Shown here piece by piece: positions 8,234-16,556 of a stretch of DNA of 64,000 nucleotides (position 1 is its first letter; each line of letters starts with the position of its first letter). The notes under the pieces are model-generated. The model saw only the letters and a program-made list of their open reading frames with translations, was not told the origin of the DNA and made no database searches. The position numbers and the translations under genes were made by a program. Origin of the DNA: Actinomycetospora sp. TBRC 11914 (GTDB lineage: Bacteria > Actinomycetota > Actinomycetes > Mycobacteriales > Pseudonocardiaceae); the NCBI RefSeq assembly GCF_012933465.1, contig NZ_JABBND010000003.1, forward strand, positions 1-64,000, given 5' to 3'.

Positions 8234-8264
8234 GGGACGCCGCGGGGCCGCCCCGCGGCGTCCC
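8234..8264. terminator. Bidirectional hairpin terminator
   Basis: A perfect 14-bp stem (arm GGGACGCCGCGGGG) with a 3-nt loop between the convergent stops at 8226 and 8278. There is no T tract, as is usual for high-GC actinobacteria. It could serve both genes. Confidence 0.75.
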
Positions 8265-8277
8265 GGCGGCCCCGGGC

Positions 8278-9264
8278 TCACGTGGTGCCGTCGACGGGCT
8301 CGCCGCCGAGCCGCAGCGGCGGCAGCGACCGCTCGATCTGCTCGCGGGTCGGCTCCAGCCAGGGCGGCAGCTTCAGGTGGCGGCCGAGCTCGAGCAGCGG
8401 CTCGTCGACGTCGAACCCCGGCTGGTCGGTGGCGATCTCGAAGAGCACCCCGCCGGGCTCGCGGAAGTAGATCGAGGTGAAGTACTGCCGGTCGAGGATC
8501 GGGGTGACCTCCAGCCCGGCCTCGACCAGCTGGTCCCGCCACCGCTCCTGGGTCGCCCCGTCGGGGGCGCGGAAGGCGACGTGGTGGACCGTGCCGCCGG
8601 CCTGCAGACCCTCGGGCGCGTCGGTGGCCGCCGCGACGTCGAGGACCGCCCCGGACTCGCGCGCCATGGCGAAGCGGGAGCGGTCCGCGCCGCCCTCGGC
8701 GTCCATCCCGAGCAGACCGGTGAGCATCGACGCGGTCGGATCGAGGTCCCGCTCGGTCAGCGTGACCGAGTGCAGGCCCCGCACCGCGTGCTCGGTGGGC
8801 ACGTCGGCGACGCCGTCCCAGCCCGAGCGGGTGTCGCCGGGCGAGGCGACGAGGTCGATCACCAGCCCGTCGGGGTCGCGGAAGGTCAGCACCTCCTCGT
8901 CGTCGCCGCCTGCGGCGCGGTCCCGGGGCGGGTCGACGACCTCGACGTCGAGCCCGGAGAGGCGGCTCTGCCACCAGCCGAGCGACTCCGGCGGGATGCT
9001 GAAGGCGGTCGCGGTGGTCAGGCCGGTGCCCTGCCGTCCGCGAGGCACGTCGCGCCACGGGAAGAAGGTCAGGATCGTCGACGGTCGCCCGGCCTCGTCG
9101 CCGTAGTAGAGGTGGTAGGTCGTCGGGTCGTCGAAGTTGACCGTGGTCTTGACCAGGCGGAGCCCGAGCACGGTCGTGTAGAAGTCCACGTTGCGCTGCG
9201 GGTCGGTCGCGATGGCGGTGACGTGGTGCAGGCCGTGGGGGGCCGTGCGGGTCTCGTCGGTCAT
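8278..9264 (-). CDS. Ring-cleaving dioxygenase, VOC family (MhqO/LinE-like)
   Basis: A 328-residue two-domain vicinal-oxygen-chelate protein. Domain 1 begins HHVTAIATDPQRNVDFYTTVLG; domain 2 begins GLHSVTLTERD, has VHHVAFRAPDG, and ends with YFREPGGVLFEIATDQPGF. Two His and one Glu form the probable iron site. This is the pattern of hydroquinone/catechol ring-cleaving enzymes such as LinE, PcpA and B. subtilis MhqO, which detoxify quinones. Divergent from the flavodoxin-like gene at 9359, so a shared promoter region of 94 nt is likely. Confidence 0.88.
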   Translation of the reverse strand: MTDETRTAPHGLHHVTAIATDPQRNVDFYTTVLGLRLVKTTVNFDDPTTYHLYYGDEAGRPSTILTFFPWRDVPRGRQGTGLTTATAFSIPPESLGWWQSRLSGLDVEVVDPPRDRAAGGDDEEVLTFRDPDGLVIDLVASPGDTRSGWDGVADVPTEHAVRGLHSVTLTERDLDPTASMLTGLLGMDAEGGADRSRFAMARESGAVLDVAAATDAPEGLQAGGTVHHVAFRAPDGATQERWRDQLVEAGLEVTPILDRQYFTSIYFREPGGVLFEIATDQPGFDVDEPLLELGRHLKLPPWLEPTREQIERSLPPLRLGGEPVDGTT

Positions 9265-9358
9265 GGTCGGTGGCTACCCGCTCCGCCGTCGGGGGACGTT
9301 CAGCCCTGGTCCGGCCCGCTCGACGGCCCTGTGATGAGGGCCGATCAGAGGAGGCCCC

Positions 9359-10072
9359 GTGACGATCCCGACCACCTACGACGACCTCACCGCGCTGTTC
9401 GTCAACACCACCCTGAAACGCTCGCCGGAGCTCAGCCACACCCAGGGCCTGGTGGACCGGGCCGCAGGCCTCATGGAGAAGCAGGGCGTGCAGGTCGACC
9501 ACCTGCGGGCCGTCGACCACGACATCGCGACCGGGGTCTGGCCGGACATGACCAAGCGCGGCGCGGCGACCGACGAGTGGCCGGCGCTCTACCCGCGGGT
9601 GCTCGCCGCGGACATCCTCGTCATCGCGGGCCCGATCTGGCTCGGTGACAACAGCTCGGTGACCAAGCGCGTCATCGAGCGGCTGTACTCCTGCTCGCAC
9701 CTGCTCAACGACGAGGGGCAGTACGCCTACTACGGGCGCGTCGGCGGCTGCCTCGTCACCGGCAACGAGGACGGCGTCAAGCACTGCGCCATGAACATCC
9801 TCTACAGCCTCCAGCACCTCGGGTACACCATCCCGCCCCAGGCGGACGCCGGCTGGATCGGCGAGGCGGGCCCCGGGCCGTCCTACCTCGACCCCGGATC
9901 GGGCGGCCCGCAGAACGACTTCACGAACCGGAACACGACCTTCATGGCGTGGAACCTGCTGCACCTCGCCCGGCTCCTCAAGGACGCGGGTGGCGTCCCG
10001 GCGCACGGCAACCAGCGCTCGGAGTGGGACGCGGGCTGCCGGTTCGACTACCCCAACCCCGAGTACCGCTGA
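9359..10072 (+). CDS. Flavodoxin-like NAD(P)H-dependent FMN reductase family protein
   Basis: A 237-residue flavodoxin-fold protein of the NADPH-dependent FMN reductase/WrbA neighbourhood. The N-terminal strand LFVNTTLKRSPELSHT holds the phosphate-binding loop, and ILVIAGPIWLGDNSSVTKRVIER is the second flavin-binding segment. It would reduce quinones or supply reduced flavin. It starts with GTG, and a GAGG RBS is present (AGAGGAGGCCCC). Its position divergent from a ring-cleaving dioxygenase fits a quinone-stress unit. Confidence 0.85.
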   Translation: MTIPTTYDDLTALFVNTTLKRSPELSHTQGLVDRAAGLMEKQGVQVDHLRAVDHDIATGVWPDMTKRGAATDEWPALYPRVLAADILVIAGPIWLGDNSSVTKRVIERLYSCSHLLNDEGQYAYYGRVGGCLVTGNEDGVKHCAMNILYSLQHLGYTIPPQADAGWIGEAGPGPSYLDPGSGGPQNDFTNRNTTFMAWNLLHLARLLKDAGGVPAHGNQRSEWDAGCRFDYPNPEYR

Positions 10073-10135
10073 GCCGGGGTCGTCTCGGGGTCGACCACGG
10101 AGTCGTCCCGCACCCGCGCGCCCGAGCATGGTCCG

Positions 10136-10537
10136 ATGACGACGGACGCCCCGATCGGGGACCTCCTCATCGCCCTCGCCGCGGCGTGGGACGCCGGTGA
10201 CGCCGACGCCTACGGCGCGCTGTTCACCGAGGACGCCACCTACGTGACCTTCTTCGGCCACGTCTCCCACGGCCGGACGGAGATCGTCGACGGCCACCGG
10301 TGGCTGTTCGAGCGCACGCCCGGCTCGGTGATGACGCCGTTCGCCGAGACCGACTGCGGGATCCGGTTCCTCGCACCCGACGTCGCCCTCGTCGTCGCCC
10401 GGGGCCCGGGGACGACGGCGCCCGACCAGGACGCGGCCGACCGCGCCTCGACGGTCAGCCTCGTCGTGGTCCGGACCGACGCGGGCTGGCGGTTCGCGCA
10501 CTTCCAGAACACCCGGGTCCGGTCCCCCGGTGGTTGA
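10136..10537 (+). CDS. SgcJ/EcaC-type SnoaL-like protein
   Basis: A 133-residue cone-shaped alpha+beta (NTF2/SnoaL, DUF4440) protein. The N-terminus DLLIALAAAWDAGDADAYGALFTEDATYV is diagnostic of SgcJ/EcaC proteins, with the common ending WRFAHFQNTR. Members are usually small binding proteins or unassigned oxidoreductase-associated proteins; no function can be given here. Its last 83 nt overlap the end of the convergent membrane-protein gene. Confidence 0.85.
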   Translation: MTTDAPIGDLLIALAAAWDAGDADAYGALFTEDATYVTFFGHVSHGRTEIVDGHRWLFERTPGSVMTPFAETDCGIRFLAPDVALVVARGPGTTAPDQDAADRASTVSLVVVRTDAGWRFAHFQNTRVRSPGG

Positions 10538-10850
10538 CGCCGGAGCTCAGGTCCGGGCGCATCGCGGCCGGCAACGGCAGCCGCAGTCCCGGCGGGACGT
10601 GCCCGTGCCCGGCCCGCATGCGCGCGACGAACAGGACCGCCGTCACCGCGCCCAGGGCCGCGAGCACGAGCGCGGCGGCGAGCACGACGAGCCCGATCGT
10701 CGTCGCCGCGCCCGGGGGCACGGGCAGCACGACGACGACGGGGCCGGCCACCGCGGCGAGGGCCAGCACCGCGGAGAGCAGGGCGTCGGTCCAGATGACC
10801 ACGCGCAGGCTCGTGTCGTAGCGGACGGGGGGCACGCGGGCGCCGGTCAT
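10455..10850 (-). CDS. Small membrane protein
   Basis: A 131-residue protein with three hydrophobic segments (VVIWTDALLSAVLALAAVAG, VVVVLPVPPG... and IGLVVLAAALVLAALGAVTA) and a charged tail. No family recognised. ATG at 10850 chosen; two in-frame ATGs slightly upstream are possible. The C-terminus overlaps the opposite-strand SnoaL gene by 83 nt, and the last 25 residues look low-complexity. Confidence 0.5.
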   Translation of the reverse strand: MTGARVPPVRYDTSLRVVIWTDALLSAVLALAAVAGPVVVVLPVPPGAATTIGLVVLAAALVLAALGAVTAVLFVARMRAGHGHVPPGLRLPLPAAMRPDLSSGVNHRGTGPGCSGSARTASPRRSGPRRG

Positions 10851-10897
10851 GGGGCCAGCACACCGCGGCGAGGTCATCGCGTCGATGACCTCGCAGG

Positions 10898-12373
10898 TCA
10901 TGCCCGGGACCGGGCGACGGCGGCGCCCACCGCGACGAGCAGGCACAGTCCGCCGACGAGGAGAAGGTAGGCCGCGAGCCACACGTGCTTGAACACCTCG
11001 AACCAGCCGTCGCCCAGCACCGCGACGACGACGAGGCCCACGGCGGCGACCGCGGTGAGGCCCGCGGCCACGCACCAGCGCGCCGCCGCGGGCGCCCGCC
11101 GTCGCCAGACCGGGCAGCTCGCCGTGGCGAGGACGGCGACCAGCACGAGCACGGTCGGGAGCCACGGCGGACGCGGCGTGGCCGCGAGGGTCCGGCGCAG
11201 ATCGGGGCCCCGGGCACCGGACCACCCGGGGTCGCCGCCGGCCGGGGAGAGCCGCGCGGGGTCGCCCGGGCCGGACGCGAGATAGGGCAGGTCGGCGCGG
11301 GTCGTGGCCTGCAGGCCGACGCCGACCGCGCGGAGCAGCGCGCCGGGGTGGTCGACGAGTGCCGTGAGGGCGGCCGCGCGGGTGGCGTCGGGTCGGTCGA
11401 CGACGGCCTCGGACCACCAGCGCGCGGTGGGGTGCGGCGGCCCGTTGAAGTAGCCGTTGCCGGCGTACGCCGCCGCCTCCGGCGGCAGGCCGAGCTCGCC
11501 GGTGGCGCCGGGCCCGAGCTCCGGCAGCGCCAGCGTGAACACGACGTCGTGGACGTTCGCGCCCTCGTAGGCCAGGTCCTGGAACCCGACGGCGGCCCCG
11601 AGCGGCACGACCGCGCCGAGCAGGGTCACGACGGCGACCGCCGGCCCGACCAGCCGCCGGGGGCGGCGTCGTCCAACGGTCACCACCGCGCACACGGCGA
11701 CCGCGACGACGAGGACCGGGACGAAGGCCGGCTTCGCGGTGGCGGTGACGGCACCGCCGAGGCCGGTGAGCACCAGCGCGACGGTGCGGGCGGCGCGGTG
11801 CTCGGCACCGGTGACCAGCAGCGCGCCGACCCCGCACCCGACCGCGAGGGTCCCGACCAGTCCGGCCGGCTCGCCGTAGGTCGAGAGGAAGAACCGGCTG
11901 AAGGCCGGCAGGGCGAGCGGGGCGACGGGCACGACCAGGACCGCCGCCCGACGCAGGTCCGACGCCGAGGCCGCCCAGGCCGCGACGGCCACCACCAGAC
12001 CGACGAGCGCGGCGTACCACCAGGCCACCGTGACCAGCGACAGCGTCCGGCCGCCCAGCACGGCGGCCCGGAGCACCAGCCCCGCCGACGACGGGGCCGA
12101 CGCGGCGCACGTCGGGGCGGGGGCGAGGACGAAGTCGGTGACGACCCCGCCCTTCCAGGCCGCGATCCGATCGACGGTGCGCGGGACCAGCCCGAGCCCG
12201 CAGAAGAGCCGGAACCCGTCGCCGTTGTCCTCCACGCCGAGGATCCGGCCCGCCGGGAGCCCGAGCACCGCGACGACCAGGGTGGTCGCTCCGGCGCCTG
12301 CCGCGAGCGCGACCGCGGTCCGACCCCGACCCGTCGGGGCACCATGCCGCGGGCCCCGCGCGCCGGTCGTCAC
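10898..12373 (-). CDS. Polytopic membrane protein, WsfD-like glycan hexose transferase type
   Basis: A 491-residue protein with about ten to twelve membrane helices. Near the N-terminus, after helix 1, comes VEDNGDGFRLFCGLGL and an extracytoplasmic loop with several Cys, a layout I associate with the WsfD family of glycan-biosynthesis hexose transferases (GT-C-like, polyprenyl-sugar dependent); this family call is from memory and moderate. A large soluble loop (about residues 285-380) precedes the last helices. GTG at 12373 has GGCAGGG upstream. No other glycan genes are adjacent. Confidence 0.55.
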   Translation of the reverse strand: MTTGARGPRHGAPTGRGRTAVALAAGAGATTLVVAVLGLPAGRILGVEDNGDGFRLFCGLGLVPRTVDRIAAWKGGVVTDFVLAPAPTCAASAPSSAGLVLRAAVLGGRTLSLVTVAWWYAALVGLVVAVAAWAASASDLRRAAVLVVPVAPLALPAFSRFFLSTYGEPAGLVGTLAVGCGVGALLVTGAEHRAARTVALVLTGLGGAVTATAKPAFVPVLVVAVAVCAVVTVGRRRPRRLVGPAVAVVTLLGAVVPLGAAVGFQDLAYEGANVHDVVFTLALPELGPGATGELGLPPEAAAYAGNGYFNGPPHPTARWWSEAVVDRPDATRAAALTALVDHPGALLRAVGVGLQATTRADLPYLASGPGDPARLSPAGGDPGWSGARGPDLRRTLAATPRPPWLPTVLVLVAVLATASCPVWRRRAPAAARWCVAAGLTAVAAVGLVVVAVLGDGWFEVFKHVWLAAYLLLVGGLCLLVAVGAAVARSRA

Positions 12374-12606
12374 CGCCGTACCCTGCCCGTTCCGTCCCGC
12401 GACGATGCCCGCGGGGGTGCCGCGGGGCACCGGGCTTCGCGGGATGTGACGTGATCGGGAGCGTCGCGGCGGCCCGGCCGGGCACCCCGGGGGTGCGGAT
12501 GACCTCTCGAGACTCCGCGAACCGGTGCCGTGGCTTCGCGACCGACGCCGTTCCACCCGGGACCCCCGGGGCGCGGTCGAGGCCCGGCACGCGCCTGCCG
12601 GCCGAC

Positions 12607-12643
12607 CGCGACGGTCCTCCCGTCACGAGGGAGGACCGTCGCG
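12607..12643. terminator. Hairpin terminator of the rpf gene
   Basis: A perfect 15-bp stem (arm CGCGACGGTCCTCCC) with a 7-nt loop, 5 nt past the rpf stop codon at 12649. A strong intrinsic-type terminator for the minus-strand gene. Confidence 0.8.
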
Positions 12644-12648
12644 GGCGA

Positions 12649-13284
12649 TCAGCCGAGGACGAGCTGCTGCCCCGGGGTGATCACGTCCGGGTCGGCCACG
12701 CCGTTGCGCTGCGCGATCGACGCGACGTCACCACCGTGGGCCGCGGCGATGGACGACAGCGTGTCGCCCGACACCACGGTGTAGGTCCCGCCGGCGGCCG
12801 CCGGCCGCGCGCTCCCGCTGCCCTGGTGCGCGCTCGAGCCGGACGACCCGGACCCCGAGGACGACGACGAGGACGACGCCGACTCCGCCGTCGCGGAGGA
12901 CGACGAGGAGCCGGAGTCGTCCGCGGCGTTCGAGGTCTGCCCGGCCTTCTTCGAACAGACGGGCCAGGCGCCCATGCCCTGCCCGGCCTTGACCTTCTCG
13001 GCCACCTGGATCTGCTGCTCGCGGCTCGCGTTCTCGGGGCTGCCCTTGCCTCCGAAGGCGTGCCACGTCGAGTCGGTGAACTGCAGCCCACCGCCGAACC
13101 CGTTGCCGGTGTTCGTGTGCCAGTTGCCGCTGCTCTCGCACTGGGCGATCGCGTCCCAGTCGGTCGCCGACGCGGTGCCGGCGGCCAGCGCCAGCGGGGT
13201 CGCCGCGAGCGCGCCGACCAGCGTGAACTGCGCCGCTCGCCGGGTGAGGGCGCGCGTCAACGACACATCAGTACTTCGAGCCAT
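12649..13284 (-). CDS. Resuscitation-promoting factor (transglycosylase + LysM)
   Basis: A 211-residue secreted peptidoglycan hydrolase. A signal peptide ([27 protein letters not shown]) precedes the Rpf catalytic domain at about residues 41-110, with the catalytic Glu in AQCESSGNW and the family motifs [11 protein letters not shown] and VCSKK. A long Ser-rich, Ala-rich linker (about 115-160) leads to one LysM domain at the C-terminus ([17 protein letters not shown]), which anchors it to peptidoglycan. It cleaves glycan strands during resuscitation and growth. It has a long upstream region with a CRP-type site and a structured leader. Confidence 0.95.
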   Translation of the reverse strand: MARSTDVSLTRALTRRAAQFTLVGALAATPLALAAGTASATDWDAIAQCESSGNWHTNTGNGFGGGLQFTDSTWHAFGGKGSPENASREQQIQVAEKVKAGQGMGAWPVCSKKAGQTSNAADDSGSSSSSATAESASSSSSSSGSGSSGSSAHQGSGSARPAAAGGTYTVVSGDTLSSIAAAHGGDVASIAQRNGVADPDVITPGQQLVLG

Positions 13285-13311
13285 GACCTCTCACTCGCAC
13301 CGCGCCCCGTC

Positions 13312-13435
13312 AGGTGCGGACCAGGGGCCTTCTCGCCCCCAGCGGGTCCTCGACCGGTTCCACGCGGTCTCTCCGCCGGGCACACCCGTGGGTGTGCCGG
13401 GTTCCGTCCTGCTCGCGCCCGTCCGGTCCGCACCT
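13312..13435 (-). promoter_or_regulatory. Structured 5' leader of rpf
   Basis: On the minus strand an 11-nt arm AGGTGCGGACC (13425-13435) pairs perfectly with GGTCCGCACCT (13312-13322), enclosing about 100 nt. Inside sits a hairpin GGCACACC/GGTGTGCC around 13381-13400 and G-rich single-stranded joints with two GGAACC blocks. rpf genes of actinobacteria often carry a c-di-AMP (ydaO) riboswitch here, but the hallmark CAGCTAACC block is not visible, so I call only a structured leader. Confidence 0.45.
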
Positions 13436-13682
13436 CTCGTGTGGAGTCTCCGGGGCCGCTGGACGGGCGTCGGGCGCGGCGACCCGGAGTGTCCGAGACC
13501 TGGTTGTGTCAGGCCGACGTCGAACGGTACGGAGGCCACGCGAGGTTTCAAGTGCGTCTCGAGGTCGTGACGACCTGGACGGCCGGTGCGACGACGACGT
13601 CACCAACCGTGTTCGTGCACCTCAAACAGGGGGCCAAACACCCCGGATTAGGTGAGACGCGTTGTCACGGTCTGCGGTTGCG

Positions 13683-13698
13683 TGTGATACGCCTCACA
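13683..13698. promoter_or_regulatory. CRP/GlxR-type binding site upstream of rpf
   Basis: The sequence TGTGATACGCCTCACA is an exact match to the TGTGA-N6-TCACA consensus of CRP family regulators. The only downstream gene facing away from it within reach is rpf (minus strand, start at 13284). Mycobacterial CRP (on rpfA) and corynebacterial GlxR (on rpf genes) use such sites. The rest of 13436-13791 shows no gene. Confidence 0.65.
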
Positions 13699-13791
13699 CA
13701 GATCAAACCTCAGGAGGCGGCTCACGTCACACGCTTCCACACCAGGTGAGAGGGCCCGCAGCGTCGACGGTGCCGCTGGATCCGGCCCCGC

Positions 13792-14037
13792 TCAGCGGCA
13801 GTGCCGACCGACCGTGGGACGGGTGCGGCGGTGGCCCGGCGTGGCACGGGGACGGGGCCGGTGGCGATGCCGCGGTCCCGGTCGCGCCGGCGACGGCACC
13901 GGAGGGCCCGTCGCGATGTCGCCGGCGAGCGCGACCTGCTGGGCGCGTCGTCGGGCGTGGACGAGCCGCAGGTCGATCACGGCGGTGTCGGCGTCGGCCG
14001 GCTCGGGGGCGCCGTGGTGGTGGCTGTGGCGTCCCAT
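13792..14037 (-). CDS. Small His/Arg-rich hypothetical protein
   Basis: An 81-residue protein with no recognised family. It has a very strong ribosome-binding site (AGGAGG, 5 nt before ATG at 14037), the N-terminus MGRHSHHHGAPEP, a possible helix VIDLRLVHARRRAQQVALAG, and a Pro/Arg/His-rich C-terminus with no membrane segment. The translation signal is the main support. It may form a transcription unit with the secreted protein gene just upstream (52 nt). Confidence 0.5.
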   Translation of the reverse strand: MGRHSHHHGAPEPADADTAVIDLRLVHARRRAQQVALAGDIATGPPVPSPARPGPRHRHRPRPRATPGHRRTRPTVGRHCR

Positions 14038-14089
14038 GGTCACCTCCTGGGGTGCGGGGCGCTGCCGTGTCCGCTGCGGACGCGGCCGG

Positions 14090-14386
14090 TCAGGGGTGGA
14101 CCGTGATCGACCCGTCGGACACGGGCAGCGCGGCCGCCCCGGCGGCGACCGCCTGCGGGGTGTCGAAGCCGCGGCCGCGGTGCGCGCAGACGGTGAACCG
14201 GAACGAGTTCAGCACGGTGGCACCCTGACCGTCGGCCCGCTGGTCACAGCCACCGTCGCCCCAGGTCGTCACCCCTCGGGGGCCGACGGCGGAGGGCTCG
14301 GCGGACGCGCCGGTCGCGGTCACCGCCAGCAGGACCAGCACCAGCCCGGCCGGCGTCGTCGCTGCCGCACGCACCCGCGGTGTCAT
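14090..14386 (-). CDS. Small secreted protein of unknown function
   Basis: A 98-residue protein with an N-terminal signal peptide (MTPRVRAAATTPAGLVLVLL, probable cleavage after ASA at about 28) and a mature part of 70 residues holding two Cys (GGCDQ and TVCAHRG) that could form a disulfide. No family recognised. ATG at 14386 fits the signal peptide; in-frame extension upstream adds a non-signal-like tail. Likely co-transcribed with the 81-residue gene downstream. Confidence 0.55.
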   Translation of the reverse strand: MTPRVRAAATTPAGLVLVLLAVTATGASAEPSAVGPRGVTTWGDGGCDQRADGQGATVLNSFRFTVCAHRGRGFDTPQAVAAGAAALPVSDGSITVHP

Positions 14387-14919
14387 GTCGACCCAACGAC
14401 GAACCCGGGCGTTGGTCACGAACCGACTGTCCGCGGAGCGAATGCACCGGCTCACCGGCAGGTGTCGTGGTCGATGTTCCGGCCGAAGCACACCACCGGC
14501 GGCGACACCGCCGCCCCGCGAGTTGGGCGAGAGCGCACCAGGCGGGGTGCCCGTCGAGGGCGAGTGTCCTGTGAGCCGTGCGGGCGGCACACGCTCACCG
14601 GACCCGAGTCGAGCACGCCCCCCCCCCGGCGGGTGAGCACGGCGTCGGCCACGTGTTCACCCTCAGCGCGCGAACTCGTCTGCGCAGCTCTGACCCGCGG
14701 AGTCGATGTCATGCCGCTGACCTGCCTGCATGGTGTCGCGTCAATGGCGGGGCAGTCGAGAGCGATGGAGTGGCGCGATGACGGACGCGCAGGGCGCGAC
14801 GATGACGTCGAGAGCGGCGCGCCAGCCGGGTCGCCGAGCCGCCGACGCGCATCGCTGCCGGTCAGCAACGTCAGCAGCCTGGACACCGACCGCGACATGA
14901 CCGATGCGGAGGCCCCACG
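14387..14919. other. Intergenic stretch without a recognised gene
   Basis: No convincing gene. Frames in both directions are short or antisense-like and lack ribosome-binding sites. The stretch separates divergent units (secreted-protein gene and STAS gene) and includes a run of ten C residues at 14618-14627, a likely hard-to-sequence site. Promoters for both units should lie here, but I cannot pick them with confidence. Confidence 0.4.
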
Positions 14920-15564
14920 ATGGACACCAGTGATGACCGGGCAGACCCTCGTCACACCGGGAACGGCTTCGATCCCGAGGTCGACCAACCGAGGTCGTCG
15001 ATCATCGATTCGCGGACCGGCACCCGAGTGATCACGGCTGGTCCCGTTCTCCACGCCACGGCGGTGGCGCAGCTGCGCCGGGTGGCCAAGGCTCTCCTGG
15101 CCCACTCCGACGACCCGCTCCTGATCGACCTCACCGCCGTTCGCTACGCCGAGTCCGCCGCCTCGGTCGTGCTCCGCGACCTGGCCTACGAGGCAGGCGA
15201 CGCGAACATCGACCTTCGCGTCGTCCTCGACCCCGCAGCACATGAGGTGACCCGGGCAGTCCTCGACGACGAGACGCTGTTCGAGATCTATCCCGATCTC
15301 GACGCCGCTCTGCCGCACCCCGCCACCCCCGCCGACCCCGACGCCGGCCGCCCTCTCACTCGGACACCGCGCGGAACGCCGCCCGGCGGCGGTACACCTG
15401 GAACCGTCGCTCCACTCTTGTGCACGTTCGCCGTCACAGCCTGGCTGATGGCCGTGACGTCGAGAGCGCCCCGCAGTGCGAGGGCGGGCGCGCTGCCATC
15501 ACAGCGCTCCGCCGATCCCGGACGACGTCCGCGGTCGACGCCATGGGGCGAGCAGGTGTCATGA
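14920..15564 (+). CDS. STAS domain protein (anti-anti-sigma-like)
   Basis: A 214-residue protein whose residues ~30-130 have the STAS pattern: a beta start (TRVITAGPVLHATAVAQLRRV), then PLLIDLTAVRYAESAASVVL at the position where anti-sigma antagonists carry the phosphorylatable Ser after the DLxxVxxxDSSG strand. Here the residues are AESAA, so a Ser is present but the motif is not canonical. The C-terminal 80 residues are Pro/Gly/Arg-rich and probably unstructured. Its TGA overlaps the ATG of the AraC gene (ATGA), implying translational coupling. Confidence 0.7.
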   Translation: MDTSDDRADPRHTGNGFDPEVDQPRSSIIDSRTGTRVITAGPVLHATAVAQLRRVAKALLAHSDDPLLIDLTAVRYAESAASVVLRDLAYEAGDANIDLRVVLDPAAHEVTRAVLDDETLFEIYPDLDAALPHPATPADPDAGRPLTRTPRGTPPGGGTPGTVAPLLCTFAVTAWLMAVTSRAPRSARAGALPSQRSADPGRRPRSTPWGEQVS

Positions 15565-16556
15565 TCGAACGCGACCAACTCATGGTCGGTTCCCCACTGG
15601 TCCACACGAGCGACCTGGACGAGCTGGTGGCGAAGGTCAACCAACTCATGTCGAACCACACCGTGGCTCCGTCGCGCCGGGGGGCTTTCACCGCTCACGT
15701 CGACGGGTTCCAGGGCCCGGGGCTGTCGATGCTCCGTCTGGATTACGGGGTGCCGTTGCGGGTGCGCGCTGACCCGCTCGAAGACTACCTCGCCCTGTGT
15801 CTGCCGTTGACGGGGTCGATGGCCGTGGCCCACAAGGGGGTGTCGTTCCAGGCTGCGGCGGAAGCCCATGGATTCCTGGGCACGCCGGACGGGGAACTGG
15901 TCATGGACTGGGACGAGCAGCTGACGCTGCTGGTGCTACGGGTCGAGGTCAGCGATCTGCGACGTCTGGCCGCCCGGATGATCACTGGATCGCCGGGTGA
16001 GGTCGACGGGCTGACGTTCGACCCGGTCATGGACTCCGCCACGGTGACCCCGGCGGCACTGACCCAGGCCCGGCTGCTGGGGACACTGGTCGGCACCGCC
16101 AAGGACAGGGAGGTCAACCCGCTGGCCGTCGCCCAGCTGCGGGAGCAGGTGCTGGGCACCCTGCTGCTCGGCCAGCCGAACTCGTGGTCGCGGGTGCTGC
16201 GCTCGGGCGCCCAGTGGCATTCGGCGCGCTCCGCGATCCGCGACGCCGCCGAGTACATCGGCCTGCACGCCCACGAGCCGCTGAGCGTCGAGGGGATCGC
16301 CCAGGCGGTGGCGCTCTCCGTCCGGGCGTTGCAGGCCGGGTTTCGTCGCGAGTTCGGCCTGAGCCCGAAGCAGTACCTCCTGCAGACCCGCCTCGATCGC
16401 GCCCACGACGAGCTGGCTGCCGCCGGCCCTGGCGTGCGGGTCATCGACGTCGCTCATCGGTGGGGATTCACCAACGCTGGGCGGTTCGCCGCCGCCTACC
16501 GGCGTCGCTTCTCCGCCACCCCCTCGGCCGCCTTGTCCCGGCCGACTCCGCCCTGA
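15561..16556 (+). CDS. AraC family transcriptional regulator
   Basis: A 331-residue regulator. The N-terminal ~210 residues form an AraC-binding-like ligand domain (HVDGFQGPGLSMLRLDYGVPL onward). The C-terminal AraC double helix-turn-helix spans about 225-325, including LSVEGIAQAVALSVRALQAGF, the linker FGLSPKQYLLQTRLDRA and the signature DVAHRWGFTNAGRFAAAYRRRF. The ATG overlaps the stop of the STAS gene. The closest general type is the OruR/FeaR-like AraC group; effector unknown. I see no obvious adjacent target other than the STAS gene. Confidence 0.88.
   Translation: MIERDQLMVGSPLVHTSDLDELVAKVNQLMSNHTVAPSRRGAFTAHVDGFQGPGLSMLRLDYGVPLRVRADPLEDYLALCLPLTGSMAVAHKGVSFQAAAEAHGFLGTPDGELVMDWDEQLTLLVLRVEVSDLRRLAARMITGSPGEVDGLTFDPVMDSATVTPAALTQARLLGTLVGTAKDREVNPLAVAQLREQVLGTLLLGQPNSWSRVLRSGAQWHSARSAIRDAAEYIGLHAHEPLSVEGIAQAVALSVRALQAGFRREFGLSPKQYLLQTRLDRAHDELAAAGPGVRVIDVAHRWGFTNAGRFAAAYRRRFSATPSAALSRPTPP

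Noticed and set aside
7943-10501. 852-codon minus-strand open frame
   Set aside because: Out of frame with the ring-cleaving dioxygenase and antisense to three other genes; no recognisable domain.
13312-13435. c-di-AMP (ydaO) riboswitch upstream of rpf
   Set aside because: Location is right and the leader is structured, but I cannot find the conserved CAGCTAAC-type block, so I did not name it a ydaO riboswitch.
14618-14627. Run of ten C residues as a phase-variation tract
   Set aside because: It is not within any gene I can support, so a switching role has no target; more likely a sequencing-sensitive homopolymer.
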